A stretch of DNA of 11,281 nt from Hymenochaete sp. R1 (taxonomy: Eukaryota > Basidiomycota > Agaricomycetes > Hymenochaetales > Hymenochaetaceae). How positions within the stretch are numbered: the stretch's first letter is position 1; every line of letters starts with the position of its first letter. A program made the position numbers and the translations under genes. The DNA lies in contig JAFREE010000329.1 of assembly GCA_019400425.1 (NCBI GenBank), positions 1 through 11,281 of the forward strand, in the 5' to 3' direction. This document shows, one piece after another, positions 1 through 8,400 of this stretch. The notes under the pieces are model-generated. The model saw nothing but the letters and a program-made list of their open reading frames with translations, ran no database searches and was not told the origin of the DNA.

Positions 1-208
1 AGAATATGATGACAAATGAAGAAATGAAGTAATAGGGTATGCTTACCAAGCGTATGAACGGTGTTGAACCGTAACACCACCCCCCAGAGAATAGTTCTCG
101 TTGGTTTGCTTTAAAACTGCGTAGACACTCAGATTATAAAGGTATGAATGTGCTTAAATATTTTTGTAATTTTATCTATTTTTATGGTGTGATATTGCCT
201 GTGTCCGG

Positions 209-328
209 TTGCCCGTCCTCCTGCGGGAGGCAAGCAAAAAGTGGTTGCACCGAACGACCACTTTTGCGTCTCGCGCTTTTTGCGCCGTGGGAACGCGGCA
301 ACAAAAAGCAAAAAGCACTTTTTGTTGC
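209..328. repeat. Cluster of four short hairpins
   Basis: Four inverted repeats follow one another within 120 bases. The first has stem CCTCC/GGAGG (217-221 with 226-230, loop TGCG), extended outward by TTG/CAA. The second has arms 234-245 and 257-267 (GCAAAAAGTGGT with its complement, one-base bulge). The third is GCGC-TTTTT-GCGC (273-285). The fourth is a perfect 11-bp stem, GCAACAAAAAG at 298-308 with its complement at 318-328 and a 9-base loop. The 10-mer GCACCGAACG also occurs twice, at 247-256 and 338-347. The hairpins are seen directly. Their role is unknown; they resemble mobile GC-rich clusters in style, but no family can be named. Confidence 0.6.
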
Positions 329-360
329 GTGACGTGCGCACCGAACGGGGCCTAAGTTTT

Positions 361-1075
361 TGCACCCATCACTGCCTGCACCGCACCGCCATCGCCGTCG
401 CTACTTCTGCTCACCCCTCCTCCCTCCGCCTCCTTCTTCGCGGCCACTGCTACGAGCCCCGTCGAGGTACGCTTTGTAACTCCTGGGCGGTTAGTGGCCA
501 TGTCTGAAGCTGGCATGCAGCAAGATTTTTGCACTCACCTGCAGCTGCCGAGCCCAGCCCATGCAGCAGCTACCTGAGCTTGAAAGCTGGCACCAGCCAG
601 TAAATTGGGGGAGTTTAAACTGCAGTGCGTGGCGGTCTCGCACCATAAACCCGGTGCCCTGCCCCACCAGCGCCTCAGGGGATCTCGCGGCAGGGGTAAA
701 GGCCGAGTCGCACCTCGCTGCTGGCCGTGCTAGAGCGGTGCGTCCACACTGGGCTCGAATACCCGCCAGCCAAGCCCCCCGCCGCACCTCCCCCCGGCTC
801 CTCCCACGCAAGCCCACCGGGGCCTGCTTCAGCATCCGTGGCACCTGGACCCCCCTTGCAGCCGCTCGCCCCCACCGCTGCACCCCAGAGCGGCCGTGAG
901 CGAGCCTGCTCGGGACATCGCCCAGCGCGCCTGAGGCGCCTCGCGGATTGGGGCTGGCGATGGCCTCCTGCACAGGTATGCCAGCACATGCGAAGCCCAC
1001 CAGCTGCCGCCCTCCCACACCCTCCAAGAGCCTACTGCAGAGTGCGGTCGCCGAGTGAGGTCAGCCCCACTTCCA
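361..1075. other. GC-rich stretch with no supported gene
   Basis: This stretch is clearly richer in G+C than most of the window and starts with a pyrimidine-rich run at about 400-435. Open frames overlap on both strands; the longest runs 491-1027 on the minus strand (178 codons). Several frames being open together is what high GC with few stop codons produces. The 178-codon product is Ala/Gly/Arg-rich and shows no motif I recognise. A donor-like CAG/GTGAGT lies on the minus strand near 535-544, but I found no convincing exon partner. Confidence 0.5.
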
Positions 1076-1097
1076 CCTTAAGCGAGCTCGCTTAAGG
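1076..1097. repeat. Perfect 22-bp palindrome
   Basis: The sequence is an uninterrupted self-complementary palindrome with half-site CCTTAAGCGAG. It sits at the right edge of the GC-rich stretch. It could be a regulatory protein site, a cruciform-forming sequence or the remnant of an element end; nothing nearby decides between these. Confidence 0.75.
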
Positions 1098-2334
1098 GGT
1101 ATCAGGGGTACTGCAGCAACCCTCCGCAAATTTTCCCCGGTGTCAGGCACGACCCCTGCCGCCTGTGGCAGAGCATTTGCCCAGTTTAGAACTGGGGATT
1201 TATTATGTAATAAATCATCCGGGCATATACAGATGCCACTTCCAGCTGGGGCATGAAGCTGCGCATCTCGAGTCAGCCCTCACACCGATGCCAGCACGCT
1301 ATGAGCACGGGGCACTCATGTAAGGTGCATGGCACGGGAGGTGTGCACCTCCTTCCCTGCGACGCTCGGCGGCACAGCCATGCGTGTGATTTATTTCCCT
1401 ATGCCGTTAGACTGCAGCCGCATAGGGACAACCTGGACCTACAAGGAATGAGCGCACCGCGACCAAGTGAGCCAAGTCGCGTGCACTCCACCGCGCCTTC
1501 GCACGGATTGCCCGCACCTCCACCCCTCGAGTGAGGAAGCACCCCCCAAATCACCCATTTTGCCCCAAAACTTTACTTCAGATCTCGAACTTTTAGGAAA
1601 AAAGAGGAGGGTAGAGACCACATTCACTTTGCCTCCCACTCCTCCCCTTCCACAGCACATATTTTAAAAAACCAAGACACGAGAACTGGAGAGTAGCTCT
1701 GGCCCTTTCACTCCCATGTCTTGGATTTTTCTGAAAGTTGAAATTGAGTGAGAAGAGGAGGTTGGAAGTTGTATAACACCCTCCCAGAATTCCCCTAAAA
1801 GGAAATCACAGGGGGGGTTGCACACCTCCTGTGCCGTGCACCTTATCTGCTCACTGAGATTCGATGGACCTGGTTCGCATCTTTCTCATTTTAGCAACCC
1901 CTGTACGTGTTTTACCCGTACGTTTTTGATGGCCATGTATTAGCAGCTCTTCAAACTACAGTATGGACAAACCATGAAATAATAGGCCTGCTGTAAAAGA
2001 CACGCCAGAAGCTTTAAAGACCGCTCCTTACAGCGAATTTTCTGTGAGAGGCAAGGGAAGACACTATATGAAAGACAAACAAATCGTGAGCTTTCACTCT
2101 TGAACAATACTCATGAGTCAGATTGGCAAATTTTAATTCAATGAATGACTGTGCATTGACAAAGTCTACGGTAGAGACGATAGGTGAAATAGATGCACTG
2201 TCTATGATTTATTGTGAGGGCATAACAGGCTAGCCTCTTCAATAGTAAACTTACTTTTGACGTGGTTGAAGAGAGCGAAGCTTACCTTTCTGGTAGACCC
2301 CCTTCCCAACTTCAAGTTTACTCGTCAACACCCC
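1098..2334. other. Gene-free stretch with minor inverted repeats
   Basis: I see no reading frame with coding character here. The stretch holds two adjacent hairpins: CCAGTT-tag-AACTGG at 1181-1195 and a 9-bp stem GATTTATTA/TAATAAATC at 1197-1216. It also has a GGAGGTG/CACCTCC repeat at about 1337-1352, and inverted arms AAAAACCAAGACA at 1666-1679 and 1717-1730 with one bulged base and a 37-base spacer. A minus-strand AATAAA at 2213-2208 could be a polyadenylation signal for the decayed frame that ends at 2335. Confidence 0.45.
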
Positions 2335-2908
2335 TTACGAGCAACTTGACGCAAATCCGGATGGGATGATTTCCTTCTCCTCGGGGTCGGTACAACTACG
2401 AAGTTTGCCCTTAAGTATCTCTGCCGACCTCTCTGTAATCTGCGAAGTGCTCAGCGTGCAGCTATAAAAGTTTTGACATTCTTCTCCATCTTCTTGATGT
2501 CGTCATTTTTTTAGGACAATCAGCCAGTTCTGACAGATCCATTTGCTTCTGAGCACAGTAATCCGACTGTCTTTGCAGACAAAGTTTGCAGCTTCCCTGG
2601 GCCCGTTCACATCACCTTCTTCCCCCCCCCCCCAATCGCGTCTTCAGAAAGGTCCGCGGATACTCTCTGCAACCCCCTTGTGCATAGCACTAAGTGACTA
2701 CTAGTAAGGTGACCAAGGTGCTTCCCTTCGTCCGCGTTAGCACCACAGCTGTTCTGGGCAGCAACATGGGAGCTGAACAAATGCGTCCATAGACTTCAGC
2801 ATCTCCACCCTGAACCTTGCATTACGAGAAATGGACTTTGGATCCAAATTCTTTTAATTTCTGCTCAACCGGCTCCTGCTCGCGGATTACACCACCTGCC
2901 ACAGAACC
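2335..2908 (-). pseudogene. Decayed unidentified protein-coding frame
   Basis: Read on the minus strand, this stretch shows coding-like text split over frames. From 2908 a frame reads GSVAGGVIREQEPVEQ, then KLKEFGSKVHFS, then a TAA, then CKVQGGDAEVYGRICSA. From 2759 a second frame reads AQNSCGANADEGKHLGHLTS and on to the C tract. From 2622 to 2335 a third frame of 96 codons contains EEGDVNGPREAANFVCKDSR, KWICQNWLIVLKK, one TGA, then a Lys/Glu-rich end (ERSAEILKGKLRS, DPEEKEII) and a TAA. The second and third blocks join across a run of 12 C on the plus strand (2622-2633); 10 or 13 would keep them in frame. An AATAAA lies about 120 bases past the last stop. I do not recognise the family. Length, charge and composition suggest a real but dead gene; chance open frames remain possible. 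Confidence 0.35.
2622..2633. repeat. Poly-C tract of 12
   Basis: This is the longest homopolymer I noted in the window. It falls exactly where the two best minus-strand reading blocks change frame, so it is either the site of a slippage mutation or a sequencing/assembly length error. Confidence 0.85.
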
Positions 2909-5900
2909 TTAGTAATAGTAATATCAATATTTATTTTTTATTGAAATAGTTGCTGCGTGGCTGCAGGGCCATCAGGTCACACACGGCATGGGATGTGGCC
3001 AAAGAGTGACGATGGACCCCGGCGAGGGATCGGGCTCCTGACCGAAGTGAAAATGAAGCTGACCCCACTCGGCAACTGTAAGGTAGGGTATCAGAGAACT
3101 TAGGAAGCCAGCATTAGTGGCTGTACTGAGCACACTGGCACTCTCCCTAGAATTAGTTGTCCACCAGTGCATCCCAATTCTCCTCCACTGCCATGGAGTC
3201 GGGGGGAGTACACCAACTTTGAGTTCAATGGGCATCCTGGGGACTTCTTGGTGGGGTTTTGTACCTGAATGAGGTGGACGCGGGGTCATGGTTGGGACCA
3301 GAGGTGTCTGTGCTCGGTGATGTGGGTGGCTTAGTAGGAACTACTACTAATACTAATGTGTGAAGCAGTGAGCACATTTCGGAGGTGGGAGATTTTTAGT
3401 GTTTTCACTGAATATGGTGAAAATTCAGTCAAAATACACTCCACTTAACTGCCCCCTAGCCCAATAGGGTTGATTTCAGATGCCATCACTGCCAAATACA
3501 GAATACCGCTAGACACTCGTCTTTTTAAAGTAGGTGGGGATGTGCATTTGGGGTTATAGAGGACACTGCGTTCTCCTGGGGAGCAGAGGACACCACCTCG
3601 CAGAGTTGGCCCACTCGAGCTTGAATCTGAGGGTGCGAAACCCAAAAGCCCTGCTCTTGACTTAGGCAGTACTCTGCTTTCGCCCTGAAATGCTCCTTTG
3701 CACTGGGTGGTGTCCTCTTTGATGTGGGCAGTGGAAGGAGATGTAGACTTAGGGTCCTCAGGGTTTGGAGTGGATGCACCTGCACTGCCCACCAACGAAG
3801 TACTCACCGAATCCTCAGCAATTTCGATCGGGACATAAAGTCGCTGGGTTGAGATGGAGGTTTCCATAGTTGACTTTGTGCTGTGCCATTCAGAGCAGAT
3901 GTTGCTTTGGCTTCTAAAGCAGAGAGATTGCCTTCACCCACCGGTTCAGTGTGAGTTTTTTAATCTTCTGAAGTTCTAGACACCTCCAGAACCACTACTG
4001 CAGTTGAGGAGGGGTGTGTGACTTTCTACAGCCAGGTATGAAAAGGGTGGCCCAAATCGGTGCTTCAGTGAGTATGAATCGCCTTCCAAAGGTGCACAAA
4101 AGGCCTACTCTTTCACCTGTGTTTTAGGCACAGCTGTCTCCAACTCCACTGCAGGCTTCACCATGCCTCGCGGTGCTCAAATTTGGTCGGACACGCTGGG
4201 GATTTTCTTTGGGTATTTGACTGCGTACGCGGTAAGTGGAGTGAGCACTGCCTGCATTTCCAAAGCTGCCTTCCAAACTTTGCTTCCCAATGCCAATTAA
4301 ATGCGCATGGGAGGTGCTAGTAAGTACCCTAGCGAGTCCAAGTTTCTTGGAGTGAAATCCAGGCAAAAGCGATTCCGGCCTATTGAATGGATGGAAGTAC
4401 CCTAAAAGATTGGATTCTATGAAAACGCCGTAAAGGAAGTTTCAGGGGACACACGTACTTTTTTCCCACTTGCTTCCCACTGGGGGGAGAGGTAACCTCC
4501 GCCATCCCCCATCCTATTCTGAGCGCGGCATACTGCTTCAGCCGCTGTCTGTGCTTTTTTAGCTGCTTTCTCTCTCCAACATGCGCCCGTGACCTGCGCC
4601 AACTTCTATATTAGCAATGGGGGGCATGGGGAGGACCTGGTCGTAGACCGTGGGCTTAGCTGGGGGAGTTGCTTACGGCTGGCAGTTTTTTGGGCGGTTG
4701 CCCACCTGACCGGCGCAAGATAAGCCATCCACCGCGGCATGCAGCGACTAGATTCCCTATTTCGTAGGTGGTCGCTAATTCTCTGGTGTTAAATTCCCTG
4801 GCCTTATCCAGAGGTGCAAATTTGGCGTCTTGAGGTTGACGGGCGCCGCAGAGGAGGGGAGAGCGGACTAGATGTCAGGGGGCTCCAGTTCAAGGGCCAG
4901 CGCTTGCATACCCATGCTTGCTCTGCTTCGAATTCTTGATGGGAATGAGTGGGCGCTGGCCAACTCGCTTTTGCTGAAGGTGAGTAGCGCTCGCCAAAGG
5001 CTGGGACTCACTTTAGTGCAGCCGGCGTTTGAGTGCCATCCTCTTTGAGCCATACACTCTTTACCTCCGAATGTTTGGCTTAAATAGCAATGTGGAAAGT
5101 TTCTAGTTTGAAGGCTGAGTGCAACTTGCACCCTCTTGACCTGGAGCATTTGCGATCGCTGGTGGAGCTGTGCCTTTGAGCACACCTATTTCTGCGCCTG
5201 CCGCCTTGGTGAAGCACGGCGCGGATTGACTCACCTCTGCACCCCGCTAGTGCCATGCAGCTGTTCGCTCCACTCATGATGGGTGGTTGCTGGGGCTCAG
5301 TGAGGTTTGAGCGCAGAAAAGTTACCTTTAGTTGGCAATGCAGGGTGCGCACTTCATGAGCTAGACTGCTGAGTGTCCCCTGTAGAATTTAGGGGAGGTG
5401 CTGCCTGAGCGAACCGGGAGTGAGGGGGGTGGTTCGGAAGCTTGAAGTTCGGTGCTCCAGTGAAAAGGAGCAACTTGGTGAGGGCCGTTTGGGGGGCGTG
5501 CGGGCGAAGGAAGCTGCTGGATGCGGTGGTAAGTTTGCTTTGCAATTCAGCTCCACTGGAAATGAAGATGGGCGCATTCCCCAATGCTGATTCATAGAAG
5601 TGCCACTCAGCTTCTCGGCCCAGACCTGACACCGGCGCAATGTGATGGTAAAAGGGAGGAGGAGAGGGTGCCAGTGCCTCTTTTTTGAGAGACGTGCAGG
5701 AAACTGCCAGCCACAAACTCACCAACGCCCCACGTCCCCTCTAAGTTGACTCCTCCACTGCCTAAGGTGGTGTGAAAGGCGTGTCAAAGAATAGGCTGGA
5801 AAAGGTAGATGTAGTGATGGGAGTGCTGTCAAAGGCTTTGGTCGGAGGTTTTTTGGTACACGCACTAAGGCAGCCGAAGGCAGTAAGTCGTGAAAGGTAG

Positions 5901-6480
5901 TTGCTTTTCACGCAGTCTTTTTCTCTCTGAAATCTATGCCGCTGCTCATGTACGCTCAGTAGCAGGGGACTCGTATGTGCATCCGGTATCGGCGGTCATT
6001 CGTATGCAGTCAGGCACCGCAGATGGGGTCAGGGGGCATAAATTTACGGTGGCACACCTGCTGCTGGCAGTTCCAGCCATGGTGTACCAGAACTGCCGTT
6101 GTCGTGGATGTATTTTTTGCGTGCAAAGTATGCAAGTCGCTGAAATGGATCCCAAAGTTTAGTGCAGTTGTCGGTTGACTTTTGATGGAGTGCTGGTCCG
6201 TATGTGCTTCTACGTTCTGAGCGGTGGGGCTTCAATTTGCAAAATTGATGCTGGGACACTCAGTACGAGGAAGCACGAGGAGAAGCAGCCCCCCTGTAGT
6301 CAGAGTAATTTCTCGAATCTAGATCAGGCCTGTTCAGGTGGCTGAGGGGGGATAGGTGTGGAAAGCAGCGACGGACCTTTGCCAGGTTGGCGAAGGTGAA
6401 ATTCAGTGCCAGTGCCAAGGATTAAGGTGCTTTTGTAAGCACGACTGAAAATTTGAAGAGGCATGCTGGAAGAAATGACC
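2909..6480. other. Stop-poor region with no resolved gene
   Basis: Apart from the open block at 3445-3867 listed separately, this stretch contains only short open frames on both strands that do not join into one protein. Minus-strand blocks with plausible composition include 5354-5725 (containing LGREAEWHFYESALGNAPIF) and 4417-4602 (containing REKAAKKAQTAAEAVCRA). The plus strand is also open over 4090-4790 with few stops. Because complementary frames look equally good, I cannot assign a strand. The region is probably old decayed coding or transposon sequence. A small inverted repeat, ACTGAAT/ATTCAGT, lies at 3402-3434. I found no RNA gene. Confidence 0.4.
3445..3867 (-). CDS. Hypothetical open frame, 140 codons, Ser/Pro/Thr-rich
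   Basis: This is the longest uninterrupted frame with mixed protein-like composition. It starts with an ATG at 3867 and reads METSISTQRLYVPIEIAEDS, then a Ser/Pro/Thr-rich low-complexity middle (PEDPKSTSPSTAHIKEDT), and ends IGLGGS before a TAG. No domain, signal peptide or membrane segment is apparent. The codons upstream in the same frame stay open for a short distance and then meet a TGA. A different frame upstream reads PVGEGNLSALEAKATSALNG, which suggests a frameshift in an older, longer protein. The complementary plus-strand frame has three stops over the same span, which slightly favours the minus strand. No family is recognised; it may be a fragment of a pseudogene. Confidence 0.25.
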   Translation of the reverse strand: METSISTQRLYVPIEIAEDSVSTSLVGSAGASTPNPEDPKSTSPSTAHIKEDTTQCKGAFQGESRVLPKSRAGLLGFAPSDSSSSGPTLRGGVLCSPGERSVLYNPKCTSPPTLKRRVSSGILYLAVMASEINPIGLGGS

Positions 6481-6481
6481 A

Positions 6482-7348
6482 TTGCGACCTGAAGAAGTAG
6501 TACTGGTAGGGGCAGAGGGGGTTGGGGTGCTTGGCATACCGGCGAAAGTAAGAAGTGACCACTGCCCCAATATAGCAGGTGCTGTGCTTGCCTTTAAGCA
6601 CCTTCGACTGAGTCACGCTGCACCATGCCCCGCAGTATCAGCATCCTACGCTGCTTTTGGCACTGAAAGTCGAAACCTGGCGAGATTTTAAGCTTCTATC
6701 AAGAGTCCAGGGGGTGTTTTGGCAACCCAACGTCATCCACTGACTGGACTGCCTCAGCCAAGCATGGAGGCACCCAATCAACAGAGGACGCCAGCACAGG
6801 CGTGAAGCCCACTAGTGCTGCATTTCCCTTTCCAAGCCCAGCGGTGTCGCAGTACCCATGCTTCTAGTAGTGGCACTGGCGAAGTTTTTGAAGGGCCTTC
6901 CCATAGCCAGCAGTATGAGTTTGTGCTACCGCTGAAGCGCGATAACACGTCGCACATGAATTCAGAACCGGAGTGGACTTTATGGAAGATGGGTGCGCCT
7001 CCTGGGATAACCTGACGGCAGGTGAGACGACTTGGGAGGCGAGAGATGAATTTGAGATGGCGCATGTCACTGCCACATAGTCCGGACAACTTGGTGTTTT
7101 ATGGCGAGAACGGGAGCTTCGACAAAGACGGTTTCTTTGTCAACGTGGACAATAAAGAAGACGACAGGCCTGCGGCAGACATGGATGGATGGCTTGGTAT
7201 CGTTGAAGCCCTTTCCGAAGTGACAGACGGAGGAAGTGCGGATGGAGTCTCTGAAGAGGATGGACGGCGAACAGTCGGTCAGAAGGAACAAGCGAAAGAA
7301 CGAGACAGGTGCATACATACTGACATTAATATTGAACAGCAACTGTAG
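6482..7348 (+). pseudogene. Decayed unidentified gene, one frame with three stops
   Basis: A single plus-strand frame runs about 288 codons, interrupted only by TAA at 6689-6691, TGA at 6803-6805 and TGA at 7013-7015, and ends at TAG 7346-7348. Random sequence of this composition would carry several times more stops. Readable pieces include RPEEVVLVGAEGVGVLGIPA, SSGTGEVFEGPSHSQQYEFV and, best preserved, an acidic end starting SPDNLVFYGENGSFDKDGFF and containing DMDGWLGIVEALSEVTDGG. Another frame reads GCASWDNLTAGETTWEARDE just before it, so a frameshift or lost intron near 7015-7080 is likely; donor GTGAGA at 7021 and acceptor TAG at 7079 would frame a 59-base intron. The family is not recognised. 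Confidence 0.35.
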
Positions 7349-7547
7349 CCCTTTCCTTTGGAAAAATTTCCTAGAAATTCTTTACAATATTGAGACTGCA
7401 ATGCCATCGTGCCATGTCTTAAACAATCCCGCGCTTTTCGTTGCGCACTTCAAGCTTCTCCTCACCATCGACCCAAAAGGTTGCCCGGAGTGTGTAAATG
7501 GCATCATAACACATGTTGAGTTGAAGACATTGCAGGCGTTCGAATAG
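7236..7547 (+). CDS. Hypothetical open frame, 103 codons
   Basis: This frame starts with an ATG inside the end of the preceding decayed gene and continues past its stop to a TAG at 7545-7547. The part beyond 7348 has protein-like composition, including LWKNFLEILYNIETAMPSCH and TIDPKGCPECVNGIITH with a C-x2-C pair. It could be a further exon of the same dead gene: a GTGCAT donor, a CTGAC and a CAG lie at about 7308-7338, but the implied intron of about 31 bases is too short for most fungi. No family is recognised. Confidence 0.2.
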   Translation: MRMESLKRMDGEQSVRRNKRKNETGAYILTLILNSNCSPFLWKNFLEILYNIETAMPSCHVLNNPALFVAHFKLLLTIDPKGCPECVNGIITHVELKTLQAFE

Positions 7548-7731
7548 AAAACACAATTAATTATAGCAGTAAAGGGAGGGTGGATGCAGTAGTTATTAGC
7601 TGTACTCAATTAGAGCTTTTTCCTCAACTTCTTTCGGCACGGGCTGTGCTACCGTTGTTGTGGGTCAGGGAAATCAAGGGTCCACCTTCCAAATAGGGAT
7701 GAATTCCACATCGATGAATCTCAGCAAGACA

Positions 7732-8107
7732 CACTACAGAGAATCGGCCCAGGTCCCGGATCCGGCCAGGGTGATAAGATTTCGGTGAGAGCCAAAAAAA
7801 GGCAATCTGTGAGCAACAAAAGAAAAAGTGGTGCAATTCAGACTTGCACCCCAGGCGAAAAGGGGGTATTATATATGGTAGTAGTTTTGGCCAAATCGGG
7901 TAATAATGGCCATTCCGTGGATAACCGAAGATAATGCAAATGCAATCTTGAATAGCATCACCCCAATCCCCCTTTTCGCCTGGGGTGCAAGTTGTCTGAA
8001 TTGCACCACACTTTTTCTTTTGTTGCTCACAGATTGCCTTTTTTTGGCTCTCACCGAAATCTTATCACCCTGGCCGGATCCGGGACCTGGGCCAATTCCC
8101 TGTAGTG
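7732..8107. mobile_element. CACTA-type foldback element, 376 bp, inserted in outer element
   Basis: The left arm 7732-7866 (135 bases) and right arm 7968-8107 (140 bases) are inverted copies that differ by only two transitions and two small indels (2 and 3 bases). They flank a 101-base unrelated centre. The ends read CACTACAG...CTGTAGTG, and similarity stops sharply there. The flanks carry a 3-base direct repeat ACA (7729-7731 and 8108-8110). CACTA ends plus a 3-base duplication are the established hallmarks of the CACTA/EnSpm superfamily, although arms this long are more typical of foldback MITEs. No transposase is encoded, so it must be non-autonomous. A transcript through it would fold into a hairpin of about 135 bp. 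The open frames seen across it (7869-8111 and 7906-8241) are by-products of the inverted repeat. Confidence 0.75.
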
Positions 8108-8190
8108 ACAAGTTCTCAGATGTCGCTTTGTTGGAGTCGGTGTTTGAAAAAAGAAGATCTCATGGTGTCGATCAGGTTGTCAGCAAGAAG

Positions 8191-8201
8191 TGGGGGTGTC
8201 C
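8191..8201 (+). repeat. Orphan copy of the Mutator-like terminal motif
   Basis: TGGGGGTGTCC here is identical to the first 11 bases of the 1054-base element that starts at 8401, and in the same orientation. The following bases (CTTAGAAGGGTGGACAC) differ but form a small GTGTCC/GGACAC inverted repeat, as terminal repeats often do. It may be the end of a related, deleted element. Confidence 0.35.
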
Positions 8202-8206
8202 CTTAG

Positions 8207-8395
8207 AAGGGTGGACACAAAAACATCACGTGCAGCTTTAAATTTCAAACTCCGATTGTAAAGAAGTTCAACAAGGACAATGTCCTCAATTGCACCAGCT
8301 GCAGTCCTCCGGCTACTTGCAATAACCGGAATTTGTGCCTATGCCACATTAGAAAAAAGTTGTCAAAAAAAGCTCTAATTGAATACAGCTATTGA
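8207..8395 (+). pseudogene. Cys-rich open-frame fragment, possible transposase remnant
   Basis: After a TAG at 8204-8206, a frame of 62 codons without an ATG reads KGGHKNITCSFKFQTPIVKK, then NCTSCSPPATCNNRNLCLCH, and ends ALIEYSY before TGA 8393-8395. Cysteines are spaced C-x2-C-x5-C-x5-C-x-C followed by His, like a metal-binding cluster. The last residues are encoded by the terminal inverted repeat of the outer element, so the fragment belongs to that element or to something it captured. The TCSFKF part loosely recalls the TCPFKF-like start of FAR1/MULE zinc domains, but this is only an impression. No start codon or full domain is present. Confidence 0.3.
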
Positions 8396-8400
8396 GTGAG
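8391..8400 (+). repeat. Left target-site duplication of Mutator-like element
   Basis: ATTGAGTGAG here matches ATTGAGTAAG at 9455-9464, nine of ten bases, immediately outside the two terminal inverted repeats. Duplications of 9-11 bases are characteristic of Mutator-like elements. Confidence 0.7.

Larger units (their letters stand above)
7598..8390. mobile_element. Outer non-autonomous DNA transposon, TIR (TA)GCTGTA
   Basis: The ends form an inverted repeat: AGCTGTACTCAATTAGAGC at 7598-7616 matches the complement of 8372-8390 with one mismatch. The similarity continues inward (CTTTTT, CAACTT, TTTC) to about 38 bases with a few differences. The flanks fit either a TA duplication (TA/GCTGTA...TACAGC/TA, as in Tc1/mariner) or a 3-base ATT duplication (7595-7597 and 8391-8393). 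Without the foldback element nested inside it, the element would be about 414 bases. Its interior carries the Cys-rich frame fragment at 8207-8395. The superfamily is undecided; it is likely non-autonomous or a deletion derivative. Confidence 0.55.

Noticed and set aside
740..770. GGGCTCGAATACCC resembling a tRNA T arm
   Set aside because: The stem does not pair correctly around a seven-base loop, and no acceptor or anticodon arm is found upstream.
491..1027. 178-codon open frame on the minus strand
   Set aside because: The block is GC-rich and open in four overlapping frames; the product is Ala/Gly/Arg-rich without any motif, so it is most likely a composition artefact.
3340..3356. Short ACT/AAT triplet run
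   Set aside because: Too short and imperfect to call a microsatellite.
7624..7836. 70-codon minus-strand frame
   Set aside because: It crosses the boundary of the foldback element and so cannot be an ancestral gene; its hydrophobic start is the repeat arm.
7906..8241. 111-codon plus-strand frame with a hydrophobic start
   Set aside because: It runs through the loop and right arm of the foldback element and out into flanking DNA; the mirror frame at 7869-8111 arises from the same inverted repeat.
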